This document shows positions 1 through 13,770 of a stretch of DNA of 64,000 nucleotides, piece by piece. A program made the position numbers and the translations under genes. The stretch is from Larus michahellis (lineage: Eukaryota > Chordata > Aves > Charadriiformes > Laridae): positions 3,427,001 to 3,491,000 of the forward strand of contig NC_133903.1 of the NCBI RefSeq assembly GCF_964199755.1, in the 5' to 3' direction. The notes under the pieces are model-generated. The model was not told the DNA's origin. It worked only from the letters and a program-made list of their open reading frames with translations, and did no database searches. Within the stretch, counting starts at the first letter, position 1, and every line of letters starts with the position of its first letter.

Positions 1-421
1 TCCCATCCCGCTGGATTTTCCTACCTTGGCTCCACCACGTCCCAAAGGGAGGACAACACTAGCACAGATCTTCCTCTGGAAGCCTGTTTACCAGAAGATG
101 GGAGCAATTTTCCAGATGTGCTGGAGGGAAGTCGCTTCATCCAGGGACCTGCCCATCGTGCGCTTTGTAACCCCGCTAAGACATCTTTTCCTTGCAGGGA
201 GGATGCGCGTGTTCAGCAGCCGGCCCGACTCGCATAAGCCTGGACCTGCTCCCAGACACCTCGGTCACGTCCGATGGGCTGCACGCTTGCACATGCCGTG
301 GTGGCTCGGCAGCTGCGGGCAGCCGGCCCTACGCCGCGTTGGGGAGACACCAGCCTCGCACCGGCTGTGCCGCCTCGCTCCCCAGCTGCTGCACGGACGT
401 TTCTACCCATCCAAGAGCATA

Positions 422-737
422 CAGAATCATAGAACCATAGAATTGTCAGGGTTGGAAGGGACCTTAAAGATCATCTAGTCCAACCCCCTGCCCTGGGCAG
501 GGACACCTCCCACCAGATCAAGTTGCTCAGAGACCCATCCAGCCTGGCCTTAAAAACTTCCAGGGATGGGGCTTTCACCCCCTCTCTGGGCAACCTGTTC
601 CAGTGTCTCACCACGCTCATGGTGAAGAACTTCTCCCTAAAGTCCAATCTGAATCGACCCGTCCCTAGTTTTAATCCATTCCCTCTAGTCCTATCATTAC
701 CCGACTTCCTAAAAAGTCCTTCCCCATCCAGGGACAT
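422..737 (-). repeat. CR1 retrotransposon 3' end (LINE)
   Basis: Reverse-oriented CR1. The plus strand starts with the complement of the ATTCTATG-type terminal repeat, then the diagnostic GGTTGGAAGGGACC. On the minus strand it reads RHWNRLPREGVKAPSLEVF, the familiar tail of the CR1 reverse-transcriptase ORF. It is 5'-truncated, as most CR1 copies are. Confidence 0.92.
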
Positions 738-3700
738 GGCGGCAGGTCACGTCCCCTCCTCAGCCAGCCATCCTGGACGGCAGCCACCCCAGCAGCATCT
801 CCCACCCGCATGTCCCATCATCCCCAGAAATGCTCAGGATTTCTCACCAAACTCAACGTGTGTAATCACACCGAGCCGCCAAGGGCTGCCGAGCCGCCTG
901 GCAGAGGATTGCTCTTCCCAGAAGACGTATCAAGGAGCCAGCTTGGTTTGGAGAACTGAGAATAATAAAAGGAAACGCAATGAGCTGGAGTGCAATAGGA
1001 AGCGAGTGGCTGGGTGCTAAAGACAACAGGGGAAAGTCAATGGCAAACAGCTGGAGCGCAGATGCTGAGCAGAACCGAAAGCCTCGGCTCCGAGGGCAGA
1101 CTGTGACAAACCAGCAGACGCAGCCTGGGATGAGTAAATTGGTTTATCGCTAAGGGAGGAGGTCATTTGTCACCTTAGGCAAAACCAGGGTGTCACAAAT
1201 GGGAAACTGCAAATTCTCCGTGACATTGCGCCGAAGCGGAGAGAAACCACAGACGATGCCGAGGAGAGCAGCCAGGACACTGGAGGAGGAAGCACTGGGC
1301 AGGAAGAGAAAGGTCTTGATCCAACTACATCCCATGTTTAGGTTTAAGCAAGTAAACAGTCCCATTCATGTTCAAGTGCTTTAATGTTTTATTGGGCCAG
1401 GATTTTAAAAGTGATGAAAAGTCTGTATGAACCCAGAGCAGAGGCTCGGCTGCGAGGAGAGGGAGGAACCGATCAGTCAGCACGAGAAGGCTGGAGATAA
1501 GGGATCAGTCAATGACTGGTTTATATCAGCGAGGCTTCACCGGGGTTACGCTGCTCCTCAGCAGAAAAGAGCCAGAAGTGGCTTTACATGGACTAAATGC
1601 AGTCAGCATCCGCACTAAATCAGGCATTTTAATGGGATAGGGGAGGGGTAAGTGCTGATTTCTTTGAGAAGAAGAGACACTGCAGTCTCCTTGGACTTGT
1701 CAGTGCTCTAGATGTCATCCCATGCCGGGACGGGCAGGGTCATGTTCATGCAGCAGCCAGGCTCTGTCTATGCTGGACGGGGCTGGACGTCCTCAGACGG
1801 GACAGCTGGCAGCACGAGCTTGTGCTGCAGCAGAGGCTGAGGACGATATCCCTTCTTATGTCTCTGGGAAGCATTTAGGGTCCCTGCAAATCCCCAAGTG
1901 CAAAAGATAGTTGGAGACAGGCAAGCAAGCGTCTCCCGCTTTTTGTGAGAGGCTGTAAGTAAGTGCTTTGTGCCCAGGACCGGCTCTGCCAAAGGGTGCG
2001 TGGGAGGAAACGGAGACAGCCCTGGGCTTTCCTCCACATTTCTCCACTGGTCACTGAGTTTTTGAGGTTGTTGCTGCTCCCCCAGTGCAGAGCCAAGGGT
2101 GACAAGGTGGTTTCCTTGTGTTACCTCTTCTTTGCACACCCAAGGCACGAACCCAGATTCCCCGGTTGTGCGTGCGCGTGTGTGTGTGTCTCACCCTCTC
2201 CATCTCCATGCACACCTCAGGGATGCTTGCCAAGGGCACAGGGCTTCCATCCATACCTGCTCTTTTGTGGACATCTGAGAACAGAAGAGAAAGTGCCGGG
2301 AAGCAGATGTCGACACAATCTCCTCGTTAGAGATCGGTCCCTCTGGACCGCAGGAAGAGCCGCCCATCGGATAGGTCGGGAGCACCGGTGCCTTTCGGCA
2401 TTGTCCTACCGCTCCGGTGCCGAGCCGTGCCGTGGGTTCCCACAGCTGCGCTATAATGGAGGCACAACAGGTTCCTCTGGGGACAAAACCTAATCTGAGA
2501 GATACCGAGGCTGAGAAAGCTCTTCCTAAAAAAGACGCAGTCAAAAGCTCTCGGATGCCCTGCGTCCACGGATACCCGATACACCCGCCTGCGGTATGAT
2601 TACCTCCAGGCAGGCTTTGTCCTCTCCGGCTCCCCTGAATGTCACACTTGTTCCCAAATACCAGCGGGGAACAATGTGGGGGCACACAAGGAAAAGCCTC
2701 TTCTGTCCCTCCCAGCCTGAAAGTAAATATCAAATGCCGGTGCCAAAGGGGAGGGAGGGGAATGGCAAGAGGGGAGACAAAAAGGAAAAAGCCCAGGGTT
2801 GAGAAATGCCGCAGTGAAACTGGGTCATGGCTATAGGGTGACAGGCAGAAAAGGGTCCCTGTTCTCGGGGAGGGTGAGCAGACACCAGAGCTGCTGGGGC
2901 CCTTGCGAGCAGACATGGCTGGAGGGTGCCCGAGGAGAAGGGAAAATGCGTCATTACTCCATGTCTCTCCAGCTACACCATATGGTATTTCATACGGGAC
3001 AAGGAGTTTTGATGTTCCCCATAAAATCCTTTCTGGGCTCTGAGAAGGGCAACTGCAATGTGATCCAGCAGAGGACGGAGGGCAGTGGTGGGGTTGGCTT
3101 CACTCTGCCACACGGAGACCCTCCTCGTGCCACTGCCACCACCACGGTGGCAAGAGACATCACCTTCCAGTGGACAAAGAGGCTTCATAGGGTCTCCTGG
3201 AGACTCTCCCAAATTCCCCCAACTTCCAGCCCCTTCATACCACACATGGATCCAATAGCTTCTTCCCCACGCACTGCCCGGACGTGAGCTGGAAATAATC
3301 TGATTTTCCATCCTTATCTTCCCTCCCTGCTGCCGGTGAAGTCAAGTTCTCTTCAGCCCCCTCCTTCCTGTAGGCCACACATGGTTTATTCCTCTCTCAA
3401 CGAGTCCCTTTGTCCCTTGAAGGGGATGTGTGTCCAGCTGACTGTGCCGCTGGGCCAGCGGGCTGGTCGCTGGCTCTCCTGTGTCCTCTCCCAGATGGGG
3501 AGATGGTCGTCCCAGCATTCTCATGGTCCCTGGAGTTTGAGCAGCACAGGCAGGAGCTGGGCTTTATCAAAGGCTTGCTGGAAATGCAAATAAACACTGT
3601 CATGAATGTGGTTGCTATCAGCTGTGTGTCCTCTTCAAACAGCCGCAGAATGTCCTCGTCCTCTTCCCTGCCTGAGGGTGGAAGGGAAAATTGTCTAAAA

Positions 3701-6700
3701 ACACGTGTTTGTGTCACACAGCCACCTGGGCCGCTGGCCCCAGCAGCAGGTCCATGCCTGGGCCAGTGCAGCCAGGGCAGGAAAACAGACTTTTCTATAA
3801 GTTCAAGGTCAAGGTCTGACCCAGAAATCATTAACATTCAAGGCAGTTTTCCCATTGATTTTGTTGGGCTTTGGTGCAATCTTTTAGCTGGGAACATGGG
3901 AGGAGGCAGAGCAACAGGAACAGAGGGCGTAAGAGCTAAAGAAACAAGCCCGACTGCACACAAGGAGCTGTAATGCATGGCCTGCTCCTCAAAGAGTTCC
4001 CTCGTTCTATAGGTGACTGAAAAAAACAGTCATATGTCAAAGAAACTGGAGAAGTTACTTAATACCTCATGGGATCCTCATGGGAGATGCCCTAGCGAGA
4101 TCCTGGGGGCAAGGCTGGAAGCATGCCATATAGTCTCCTTGGAGCAGGATGGATTGGTAGGGTGGACAATAGTGGGAAGTCCTCTGCTTTGAGCAGTGAC
4201 CCACCGAACAAGCCACAGCAGGGCTGAAACTGCATTTTTGAGACTTATAGGGGTTCATGCATTGCAAGAATTGATGGAAGACTTCCTCTAAAGAGAAGAC
4301 AACCCAAGGATCCGCCCCATCTGTTGCCAGACGGCCACACAGGGAGCGTAACCTTGTCTCACAAGATAAGGAGATTTATTCTACTTCTTTTGATAGGACA
4401 TTGGTTAAGGTTTCCATGCATGTGAGGGCACCAGGGGTTCAAAGGGCTGAGGGGACAGCATGGACCAGTGAAAGACAAGACTCTCTTGGCTTCACCCAGC
4501 AATTTATGGATACTGTTTGTCTTAGAGCAAGATCTGTATGAACATCCAACTGCTTGTGACCAGACCAGAAAGGCAGAATCCATCAAAACTGCCAAACTGA
4601 GATGAACTCAAAATAAGCCTCAAGACCCCTGGCATATCAGGAACCCAAACAAACCATGCTGCCAGTGCTGGCGGGGCCGCAGGTCAGCTGGCTGCTCTCC
4701 CAGCAGTGTGCCTCGCCGTCCAGAAGAGATGAGCTCACCACGCAACGGGGCTGGAGATCAAACCCAAGCTGGGAGGGCAGCCTGTCTGTCTCGTGCTCGC
4801 ACTGACAGCGAGCTGGGGCCAATTTTATGCTCATTCAAGAAAAATGGCTGTTTTGAGTGGATGAAGCCGTGCATTCCTCATGCATTTCAGGTGACAGCCT
4901 CAGCTGGGGCAACTCAATGGGACTTTGCCAACGGAGCTGCATCAATCTGGAAGTACTTGCTTGGAAATAAAGCTCGGCCGCAGGTGCTGTGAAGTGGGAT
5001 TTGCAGCTTAGGAGCCTTCGATGGACTGAACTCACCATCACTGAGTGATTCTAACCCCACACGGGCCTGTAAGCCCCTGCCACCTGCGCGTCTAAGGCAG
5101 GAGGAGCAGCGGGAGCACGTGTCCTCCGCCGGCTCGCTGCCTGCAGGAAGCCTTCCCGCACTATTTTTGCAGTGCTGACCTCATTGCTCGTATCAGCCTG
5201 CCCTTTTCCAGCTTCCTCTCCCTGATATCTGCCTTTTGCCCCGTATTTCCTCACGCGTTGAGCAATCACCTTAAGCCTCTCTCCACATTTCTAGGATTCT
5301 TGTTTATCTCCCCACGCGGCGCGGGGCTCTGACGGGGCTCTGCCTTCCTGTGCTGCCTGGCCAGTTCCTCTGTTTACCTATGACACAAATTCTGTTTGTT
5401 TGCCTTTTTTTTTAATGCAGAACAACAACTCGGTACTCGGAGAGATGTTTTCTTCCCTCCTTTCTACTCATTTCTCTGTGGTCCCAGCCATCTTCTCCAG
5501 TTTTTACCACCTGCAAAGAGCTTTTCCTCTGCCTTTGCTATGGGCCATGTTTAAAATTTCTGCTGCAAATAGAAATTCCCAGCTTGGGGGAGCCTGGAGT
5601 CTCCCACAGCCTTTAACTGGTCCCATACTGGCCACTATTGTTTGCAGGGAGGTAAAAACTTCGATCCCAATGGGACACAGAAGGGAAATGAAAATCTCTG
5701 CCACCCCCACCTCCCTGCGCTCCCCCACTGACCCCTCTCCCCTCCGTGATCCCACACTCTTCCCTCACAAAGCAAATTCTTCCTGGATTATATTTTAATA
5801 ACTGCAAAGCCTCCAGTTTGAAAGAAAAACAAATGTGAAACCAGCTCATGAATTTTCTCGGTGTGAAAAAAAAGAGAACCGGCCTCCGTCGCTCCTGGGA
5901 GCCTGTACAGGAGCCACATGAACGGATTAGGGTGGGCAGAGCTGACAGCCAGGCTCTCTGTCAGACCCCGGGATTGAGACATCAGGAGCTTAAACCGAGC
6001 AGAGACAGGACCGTCGCACAACGCAAGGGGAGAGCACGACAGCCACCATCTTGGGAGCTTGGTCTCTCTTTCCCCCCACATTTCTGACTCATATCCCTCC
6101 TGGGCGTTTATAATAAAGGATCATGGTAAAAGTGATTGGGCGGCACTGCAGGGTCTCAAGGAGGGGACGGTGCGCCAGCAGGTCCTGCCTCCTGGAGGAA
6201 ACCTGCCCGCAACAGCATCCCACCCTGCAGAGGCTCCACTGAGCTGGGAAACAAAGTCTCCCCGTTCCCTGAGCTTTTCTCTTTTGCACTTGACCCAGTT
6301 TGGGGAAACGACAGCTTGTCCGTGCACGGCCCTCGGCGAGGGAAGATCCAAGCTCCAGCCCTGGCTGGCCTGGGCTCAGTGCATGGGCTCCGGCAGCCCC
6401 TGCAAAGCCCCGGTGTGTTTTTCTGTTTTGCAAAGGGATGGGGTTGTTACGAAAGGGAAGCAAGGTGAGAGATAACGATATAATATGGTTTCCTCTTCCC
6501 TCTCAGCTGCCAGTTTGAATCCAGCCCAGGTCGGTAGTAGAGGACGCCGCTGCCGCTGGGTGCCTCCCCGGCCGTGTGCGCAAACCCCGCCGGCTGGCTG
6601 CCGTCCCGCTTCCGACGGGGCAGGTGGCCTCATCCCCTCCGTGGGCTTGGCACGCTCCCTGCGCCCCGTTCCAGGGGAGCAGCCACCGACCAGCTTGTTC

Positions 6701-8607
6701 CGCAATAAAAGTCATGTTATTCCCATTGTAAAAACCAGGATACCTACTCTTGAATCAGCCCTTTCTCCACCAGAGTGGACAACCCACAGCCAGGATGCCA
6801 TTCCTCAGTGGGGATTGCAACACCTGAAATAAACCCAAAAGAAACGCCCTTGTCATCCTTAGATGCAGTCCTTCAAGGCCACAGGACAGGGAAAAAGGGC
6901 ACTCTTTCAGGGCAAAGGACAGAGGCCGTTCTGCAGCAAGGAGAGGAGGGTCGTCCTCAAAGATCACTTTGTTGAGGACGCCTAGTCCCTTCCAAGAGCA
7001 CAAAACGCGCCGCCTCCACCTTTCCTGACAATAACCTTTCTGAGCCATAGGGAACAGGAATAAGGAGTTTCCTCATTTTTTGCTACCAGTACTCCCCTCC
7101 CAGACAGGAAAATTAATTCCCAGTATTTTGACTCCATTTCCTCCTTTGTGCAAATCAGCCCAGGTCTGAGGAAAGGCTCTTGGCCACGCTGGGTGTTGGG
7201 AGCATCTTTCCACATCCCTTGGCCAGGGACTTCCCTGCTGGGCTCTGTGTGTGGGACAGGCACGGGGAGACTGAGGCAGGGACATCGGCTTGCAGTGCAC
7301 GTGGGCTGTGCCCTGCCAGCAGGTCCTAATGTCACCTGGGTGTCCCAGGCACCCTGCTCATACATACGTGACAGCAACTTCAAGGGGACTGACCAAACCC
7401 CATGTGAGTGACCAGCGCCGGGTGTCTTGGGGTGAGGTTCCAGTGCATGGGGGGAGCTGGAAATATGCGTGGGGGTTAGTCCTGGAATAAATATCATCTG
7501 GGGTTTTTGTCTATGACCGACTCATCTGAGAAGAAATGTTCTCAACTCTCTTATTGCCACAAGGATTTGTTCTGTCTTGTCTGTGTTTTGGGGTTTCTAA
7601 TATTCTCTTCCTACAGGGATCATCTGTTCTTGGTTAGCTACCACCAGGCCGCCCCATGGCGCTGGTGGATTTCAATGGCTAGAAGGACTTGTCATAAAAG
7701 ACTCTTAGCTCCCCAAAGGCTTTAAAAAAACCCCACATTTTTAATGAAGTTTGAGAAGTGGATCTGACTGCTTCTGAACAATGTGATCCTGGAGCAGCTG
7801 GGCTGAAACCCATTCATGTTGGAAAACCGTTTCTGCGTGTGCCAATATTGCAAGAGCAAATATTGACTTACAAGCATTGCATTTGCATCTATGAAGAATT
7901 CTTTCTCTCTTCTTTAAGTATCAGTCCTTTTCACCTGGAGCCTTTCTTCTGACTAAATCGCTGTTGTAAATTCCAGTGTTTGCTAAAATCCTTGTCCTCA
8001 GGGTGTGGGTGTGCTCTTAGGGGCTTTCATGGAAACACGAAGAGGAGATCACCCTTGTTATACTGGGACAGAGAATTGCAGGAAGTTTGGGTTCCCCATT
8101 TTTGGCAGTTTCCACATCTGCTCATGGTTGAGCTCCGTGTGGCTAATTCCCCCTTCATCTGCAGTTGGCCAAAATGCTTCCTCTTTTCAAGAGACCTGAA
8201 AGCCGAGAGCCTTGGGTTGAGAGGGATGCAGAGCCCAAGCACTTCCCTCATCTCCAGGACAGCTGGGAGAAAACTCCTCCATCTACAGATGTTGCAGCTC
8301 CTCTGCCCAGGGGGGTGTGACAGCCCATCAGCAGAGCTCCTGGGGCTACTCTGCAGCACTAGCGGAGGCTGCAGCCACCTTCACTTTGAGATGTGCTCCA
8401 ATCTCCACACCCGTCTGAAATGATTGTGCCGAGTGCCCAAACCCACCAGGTGTGTTGCTTATAAGGCCAAGAGCTGTTCTGACATGGAGCCACTGGGCAA
8501 TGAATCTTGCCAAGTGCGAATTGTATTGCTGCGATCCTGAACGCTGGGAGCACTTGCAGGGGGACGAAGGGTGGTACAGGCTTCTGTGAGACCAGTGAAT
8601 CAAACCC
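738..8607. other. Intergenic DNA upstream of LFNG, no gene recognised
   Basis: About 7.9 kb between two CR1 fragments. It holds moderately GC-rich unique sequence, a short GT run near 2175-2190 and many short frames without recognisable domains. No galectin-like (GRIFIN) or sulfotransferase (CHST12) exon, the expected upstream neighbours, was seen. Confidence 0.7.
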
Positions 8608-8704
8608 CTCTTGCACGAACCTGCTCTAGGTGACCCTGCTCTGGCAGGGGGTTGGACTAAGTGGTCTCCAGAGGTCCCCTCCAGCCCCTGTCATTATTCT
8701 GTGA
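8608..8704 (+). repeat. Short CR1 3' fragment
   Basis: Matches the CR1 3' end in forward orientation: GGGGGTTGGACTAAGTGGTC followed by a diverged CCTTCCAACCC-like segment and a degenerate ATTCTGTGA end. About 95 bp, older and more diverged than the other two copies. Confidence 0.8.
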
Positions 8705-9789
8705 ACAAGGCTGTTGGCTTCTTGATGGTTGCTCTCGCCAGAGGAAGATGTATAGGTGGGCAATGGAGGAGTCCCCAGGTGTTTGCATTCAAGGGGAGAT
8801 GAAATACCTCCAGGAGTTACAGATCAGCTCCATCAGGGTCCACCCTAGAAGATGCTGCACTTTGGTGTCAGATCATATGTATTAAGTAGCTTTCTCTGCC
8901 TATGAAAATGCACATCCCAGAGGATGCTGCGGAGCAAGCGGTGCTCTGCAAGATGGATGAGGAGAAGGGGAAGGAAGTGCTAATATTAAACCCTGTGCAC
9001 CCACCCCCGTTTACAAGGTGGGGAGTGGCATCGCCTGCAGCCCGGCGGTGGGGTGAGAGGCAGCAGAGATGCTGCGCTGCGCCTTGGAGGGGACAGTGGC
9101 ACCCGTAAGCAAACCCTTCTCCCCCGGGGGGGATGTGCAGGGGCCCTGCAGCGTTTCTGGGTCGCTGCAGTCTCGGAGGAGCTATTCAGGGGGAAAACCA
9201 CACGCACATTCCTCAGCACAATGGAGCCCAGCGCCAGACGATGCTGTGGTCCAGGCGCATCCTCCGAGGACGAAGACGTACAGGAATACCTGAAAGAGGA
9301 AAACTATAGTTAAACTTCCAGTTCCCCCAGAAGGTGGAAGACAATAAGCAGCCATCAAAAGGCATTTCCTGCCCATCTATTGTTTGCCTCTCTGGGTCCT
9401 GATCAAACTTTGCACATGGTCTGAAAACTGACAGACCTTCTAATTACAGCACCGGGTGAAGAGCTCCGCATACTCTTGCTGTCTGCACGAGCCTTGGAGC
9501 CGTCACTGAGCAGCTGGATGAAGGTGTTTCTTGCAAACATTTGCCGCTGGTGGCATTTCTCCATCTCACATTTGGTCTCGACAGGATCATGAGCCATCCC
9601 AGTCTCCCTCTCCTCTGCCGGGTGCCTGCACAGCTTCAATCCCGCTGGAGGCTGGCACAGAGCAGGGGCTGTTCCCTGCCCGCTCGCTTGCCGGAGCACA
9701 CACAGCACGTCTCCTCTCCAGGTTGGGGCACCCGACCTGTCCTCCATCTCTGCCCGCCTTTATCTCATCCCGTTTCCTTGCCCCAGCTT

Positions 9790-10090
9790 TTCTGTCCTCA
9801 TTAAATGGTAAAAACACGTGGAATCCAGGCCAGGCACGAATGGCTTCAGCGCAGCAATTAGCCCAACGACGTGAGCGAGGAACAATTAGCGCTGCTCTCT
9901 GGAATTCGGCCATTGTACGGCTCATTGTATATTTTTGCCTTAAAAGGGGGCCAGCGTGTTGGGAGGAGAGCGAGGGCCCCCGTTCGCAGAGCCGGGCTGA
10001 CATTTGCACTATGTTAGTCATGCTACATGTCAACATTTTTGTGAGCTTTCCAAAAACAGAAATTCTAATGGGATGTTTTAATCCCGTCTT
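9790..10090. promoter_or_regulatory. Candidate distal enhancer about 7 kb upstream of LFNG
   Basis: An AT-rich, low-CpG island in GC-rich flanks. It holds an E-box CACGTG (9815-9820), two CAATTAG homeodomain motifs (9855-9861 and 9883-9889) and two direct CATTGTA motifs 12 bp apart (9911-9917 and 9923-9929; SOX core ACAATG on the other strand). No coding content was seen. The call is inferred from motif clustering and composition. Confidence 0.4.
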
Positions 10091-13000
10091 CACCCCCGCA
10101 CGTCCCCCCCCCCTTCCTTTTCCCCCTTTCAACTCCCACCTCCCTCCTCCTCCTCCTCCTCCCTGCCTCGCACAGCGCTAATACCACCCTCTCTCTGCTT
10201 CGGCTCCCGGAAACCAGGCGAAGCCAGAGCAGCGAAATTCCTATTTAAACTAACATCACATGAAAAATGAACTGTTGCTTTTAATCCCCTTTGCAGGAGG
10301 AATGGGAAAGGAGCGAACAATTTCCCAGGGGTGTGACGGGGAAGGGGCTTTTGGAGACCACCAAGGCAAGCTGGGGGAAGCAGTGGGGGAATATTGACTC
10401 ACCGATCCGCCTTTGGAAACCTACTCAGCAACTTCATCGGGGCACCCCAGGGGTGAGGAAGGAGCCAAGAAGCTGTGGGGGCCCAGATAGAAGCCAAATT
10501 CCCTGGGGGCAGCCAGCGTTTGGAAATAGCCTTGGCAGGAGCGTATCGGGGCCGGGGTGACACACGTATCTGATGTGGGTGGGATGCAGAGGGTGTGCAC
10601 GGGCGGCTGCCGGAGCTATCGCTGCTCCGGGGCGAGCTGCAGGCACTGAGATGCTCAGGTCCAGGCAGGGAGTTGAAATGCATCCCCGATCCTCTCCCCG
10701 GCAGGTTTTTGGAGAGCTAGAGCTGTAGGGAGCTGTGGGCAGGAAAAGAGTGGCCGCTGTCCCATCAAGGGGGGACCAGCTGCTGCATAAACGTGGACCT
10801 TAAAGCAGGAGAGTTAGGGAGTCACTAAGGGCTGAGCTGGACGGGAGCCCTGGGGGCAAGCAGCCACCTGGGCTCCTCTCAGCTCCCCAGTGCAGCGTCG
10901 GGGCTGTCCCCTGCAAGGAGGGTCCCAGCACTGCTCTTGCCTGTGGCTGCTGGCACAGCTGAGGTGTGACGTTTCGGGGCCAGATCTCACCTGGTCCCAC
11001 TTGTTGCCTCTCTCCCTTCTTGCCTTCTCTCCCTTTGCCCAGGACGCACAGCGGTGACCAGCAAACACAGGTTAGGGCTTAGCTGGGATGGGGTCTGGGA
11101 GCAGCCCCCCCCTTTATTTGCTTGTCCTTATACTCCGGGTCTGCTGTTGCTGGAGATGGACATTGAATTTACTGGGCCTTTGTCCAGCCCAGTCCAGCCC
11201 AGTATGAGACTTGATTCCTGCCTCCTCCTAGGGGTAATCTCTAAAGACTTCCCCTGACATCAGCTTCTGGCTCATCTTCAGAAAGGCAGTGGGGAGAGGG
11301 ACAGCTCAGGACAGGAATGGGAAAAAATCTGGGGCCAGAAAGAATGAGATGCCAGAAATTAAAGGCCAGGAGCTGTTAAGCTCCTCTGACCCCACCTCTG
11401 GCTGGAAGGAGCTTGGGACAGGCTGGCCATCATTGCAGCAAAGCGTGATCTCATCTCACTGTGCTCTGGCCATGCCTGTACAGACGGACACGTACAGGCT
11501 CCATGGACAGCCCAGAGGGGAATCTCCCAAGCACGCAGCTGCCCAGGGGACAGGGGCCATGGGATCTCTGCCGGAGGCATGTCACCTCTCGGGAAACTGA
11601 GGCACGGCGAGCTGGGCGCAGTCGATGGGAGTCTTTGCTGCCCCACTCACTTCTGTCTGTCTGTCTGTCCGCCTAGCTGACTGCGGCTGAAGGCTCTGGC
11701 TCTGGTATAGCTCATGCAGCGCAGGGCCACCAGACTCTTACGCTCTGCTTAATTAATTATTGCCTTTTACCACCCCAAACTCACACTGCTAGTTAAATCC
11801 AAGCGGTGTGCGACAGCAAGCCTCCAGCCCAGGGCAGCTCTAAAGTTCCCTGGTTTGCTGTCAGGGTCAACACCAAATGAGGGACCTGCAGCCTGAGAGA
11901 CCCTGCATCCAGCCCAGCATCCCTGGCCGGCAGCAGTTCACCCCTTCACGGCATCGCGAAGAGTCGGGGGGCTCCTGCCCATTAGCCGGGGGATTTTGGG
12001 GTGGGAGAGCCAGGTCCGTAAGGCCAGGTCTGCCCCAGGAGCTGCTGTTGGGAGGAGAGAGATGCGCAGGCTGCGTGAAAGCGGGGTCGGATCCAGCTGG
12101 TTCACTGATTCCCTTTCCCTCCTGTTTTTACCTTCGTTCCACAGTTCTAACATTAAAAATTCGCTCCGAGGAAGGAGCGGAAAGCTCCCCTCGCACACCT
12201 TACACCGCTGAAACCCCCCCTGAGATCCGCCTCGACCACGAAGCCCCGAGAGAGGCGTTAAATCAGCGGCGGCCGCCCCGCTGCCCTCCCCTCTCCCCAT
12301 ATCTACCTCCCCTCCCCTGGGCTGAATAGGGAGCATGAGAAACCAGGCCGGGCGGGGATGGCCCCGTGCCCCGAGCTTTCTTTCAGGATCAGTGCCTCGA
12401 CGGGGCCGCTTGTGTTCCCCGAGCCCCCTCTCCCCCCACAGCACCAGGGGCTGTAATCTGGGGGCAGCGGGCTTGGAGATGGAGAAGAATGCAGGAGCGG
12501 GGAGGGGGAGACGGGGACCGTCCCCTCCCGCCACCGCCACTGCCAAAGCCCCAAATTCTTAGACCTGGAGGAGTCACCACCGAATTCCATTCAACTGACA
12601 GAAAAGAAATCAAATCCTTTTAGAGAGAGCCCACTTTCCCCGCAAGAATGCTCCCTCGGCCTTTTGTTGCAGGGCTTTGCTTGCTCCCGGCAGCTCGGAG
12701 GAAGCTTCTCCAATACATTAACCAGTTTAACTTGCTCGTGACCCCCTCTGCCCAGCGCACAATGAAGTTCTTCGCCCGCTTTTTTCCCCAGCTCCTTTTC
12801 AGGAGCTAAATCCCCCGCTGTTCCCCGCTCGCTGCCTCTCTCTCCCTCAACCTTTCTCAGGCCTCTGCTTCAGCCCCGGGAAAATAATAACGCTTTGCAT
12901 TTCTATAGCCCCCTGGCCCCGTGGGATCGCCGAGCGCCCCGCACGGATCGCAGCGTTGTCCCCCCCCACCCCCCGCCCCGCCGAGGGGATCTGCGGTCCC

Positions 13001-13559
13001 CCGAGGTGGAGGGGGAAAGCGATGTAGGGTCTGAGGCCACAGCGGGTCCTGGCGTAGGGCGGTGCCAGAGCTGGAGCACATCGGGGGACGATGGGGACAG
13101 GGGCGGTTCAGCATCAGGAGATGCACCGTGAGCACCCGTTGCAGGAGATTTGGGTGCCGGGCAGAGAGGCACCGGCGTGCTCCGCTCTCCGTAGCCACCC
13201 CCATGGCACTGCCGGGCCCTCTGCTGCAAGGGCAGGAAGGTTTTGTGTTCCCAGGGTGGTTAAAAAAAACCAATAGATGAAAAAAATGAGCCCTCGCAAC
13301 TGGCCCTGAATAGCACAGCCCGTCAGACAATGGGAAGTTAACCAAACCCAGGCCGGGGAGCGCAGAAGTCTGCCGCGGGGCGCTGCCGTTTTCCTACCAG
13401 TAATTGATGCAAAGTCTCTTTTGTGCTCTCAGAAAATCCCAGAAAGAAAAAGCTGGGGGTGGGAGGGGGACCGCGGGCAGGCTCCAGCTCCCGGGCCGCC
13501 TTCCTCCGACGTCCCCCTCGCACCCCTCGGCCCTGCGGTCGGAGCAGCGGCCATCCGGC

Positions 13560-13770
13560 TGCGTGTCGGGGCCGAACCCTGTTAAATACCCGCGACAATA
13601 CGATGGCGGCGAAGTCGGCGCCTGACAGAGCTTTTAACCCCTGTCCGACGAAGCGCGTAAATCGCTCCGGACGGACAATGCAGCTTTCCAGCCCGAGCAC
13701 GGCGTTTCTCTCGGATGACCTGAACACTTTATTACTGGGGATTTATTAACCGTTTTCAGCAGCCCTGAGA
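13560..13770. promoter_or_regulatory. Candidate regulatory island 3.4 kb upstream of LFNG
   Basis: A CpG-containing yet AT-punctuated segment with a YY1-like ATGGCGGC near 13602 and AT-rich TTTATTACTGGGG/TTTATTAACC motifs near 13726-13750. It contrasts with the flanking GC-rich DNA. No protein-like frame was recognised. It may be a conserved noncoding element, but this is weakly supported. Confidence 0.25.

Noticed and set aside
471-737. Minus-strand ORF with RHWNRLPREGV
   Set aside because: Remnant of the CR1 reverse-transcriptase tail, not a host gene.
12885-12910. AT-rich string resembling the tail of an ancient SINE family
   Set aside because: Too short to assign without a repeat-library search.
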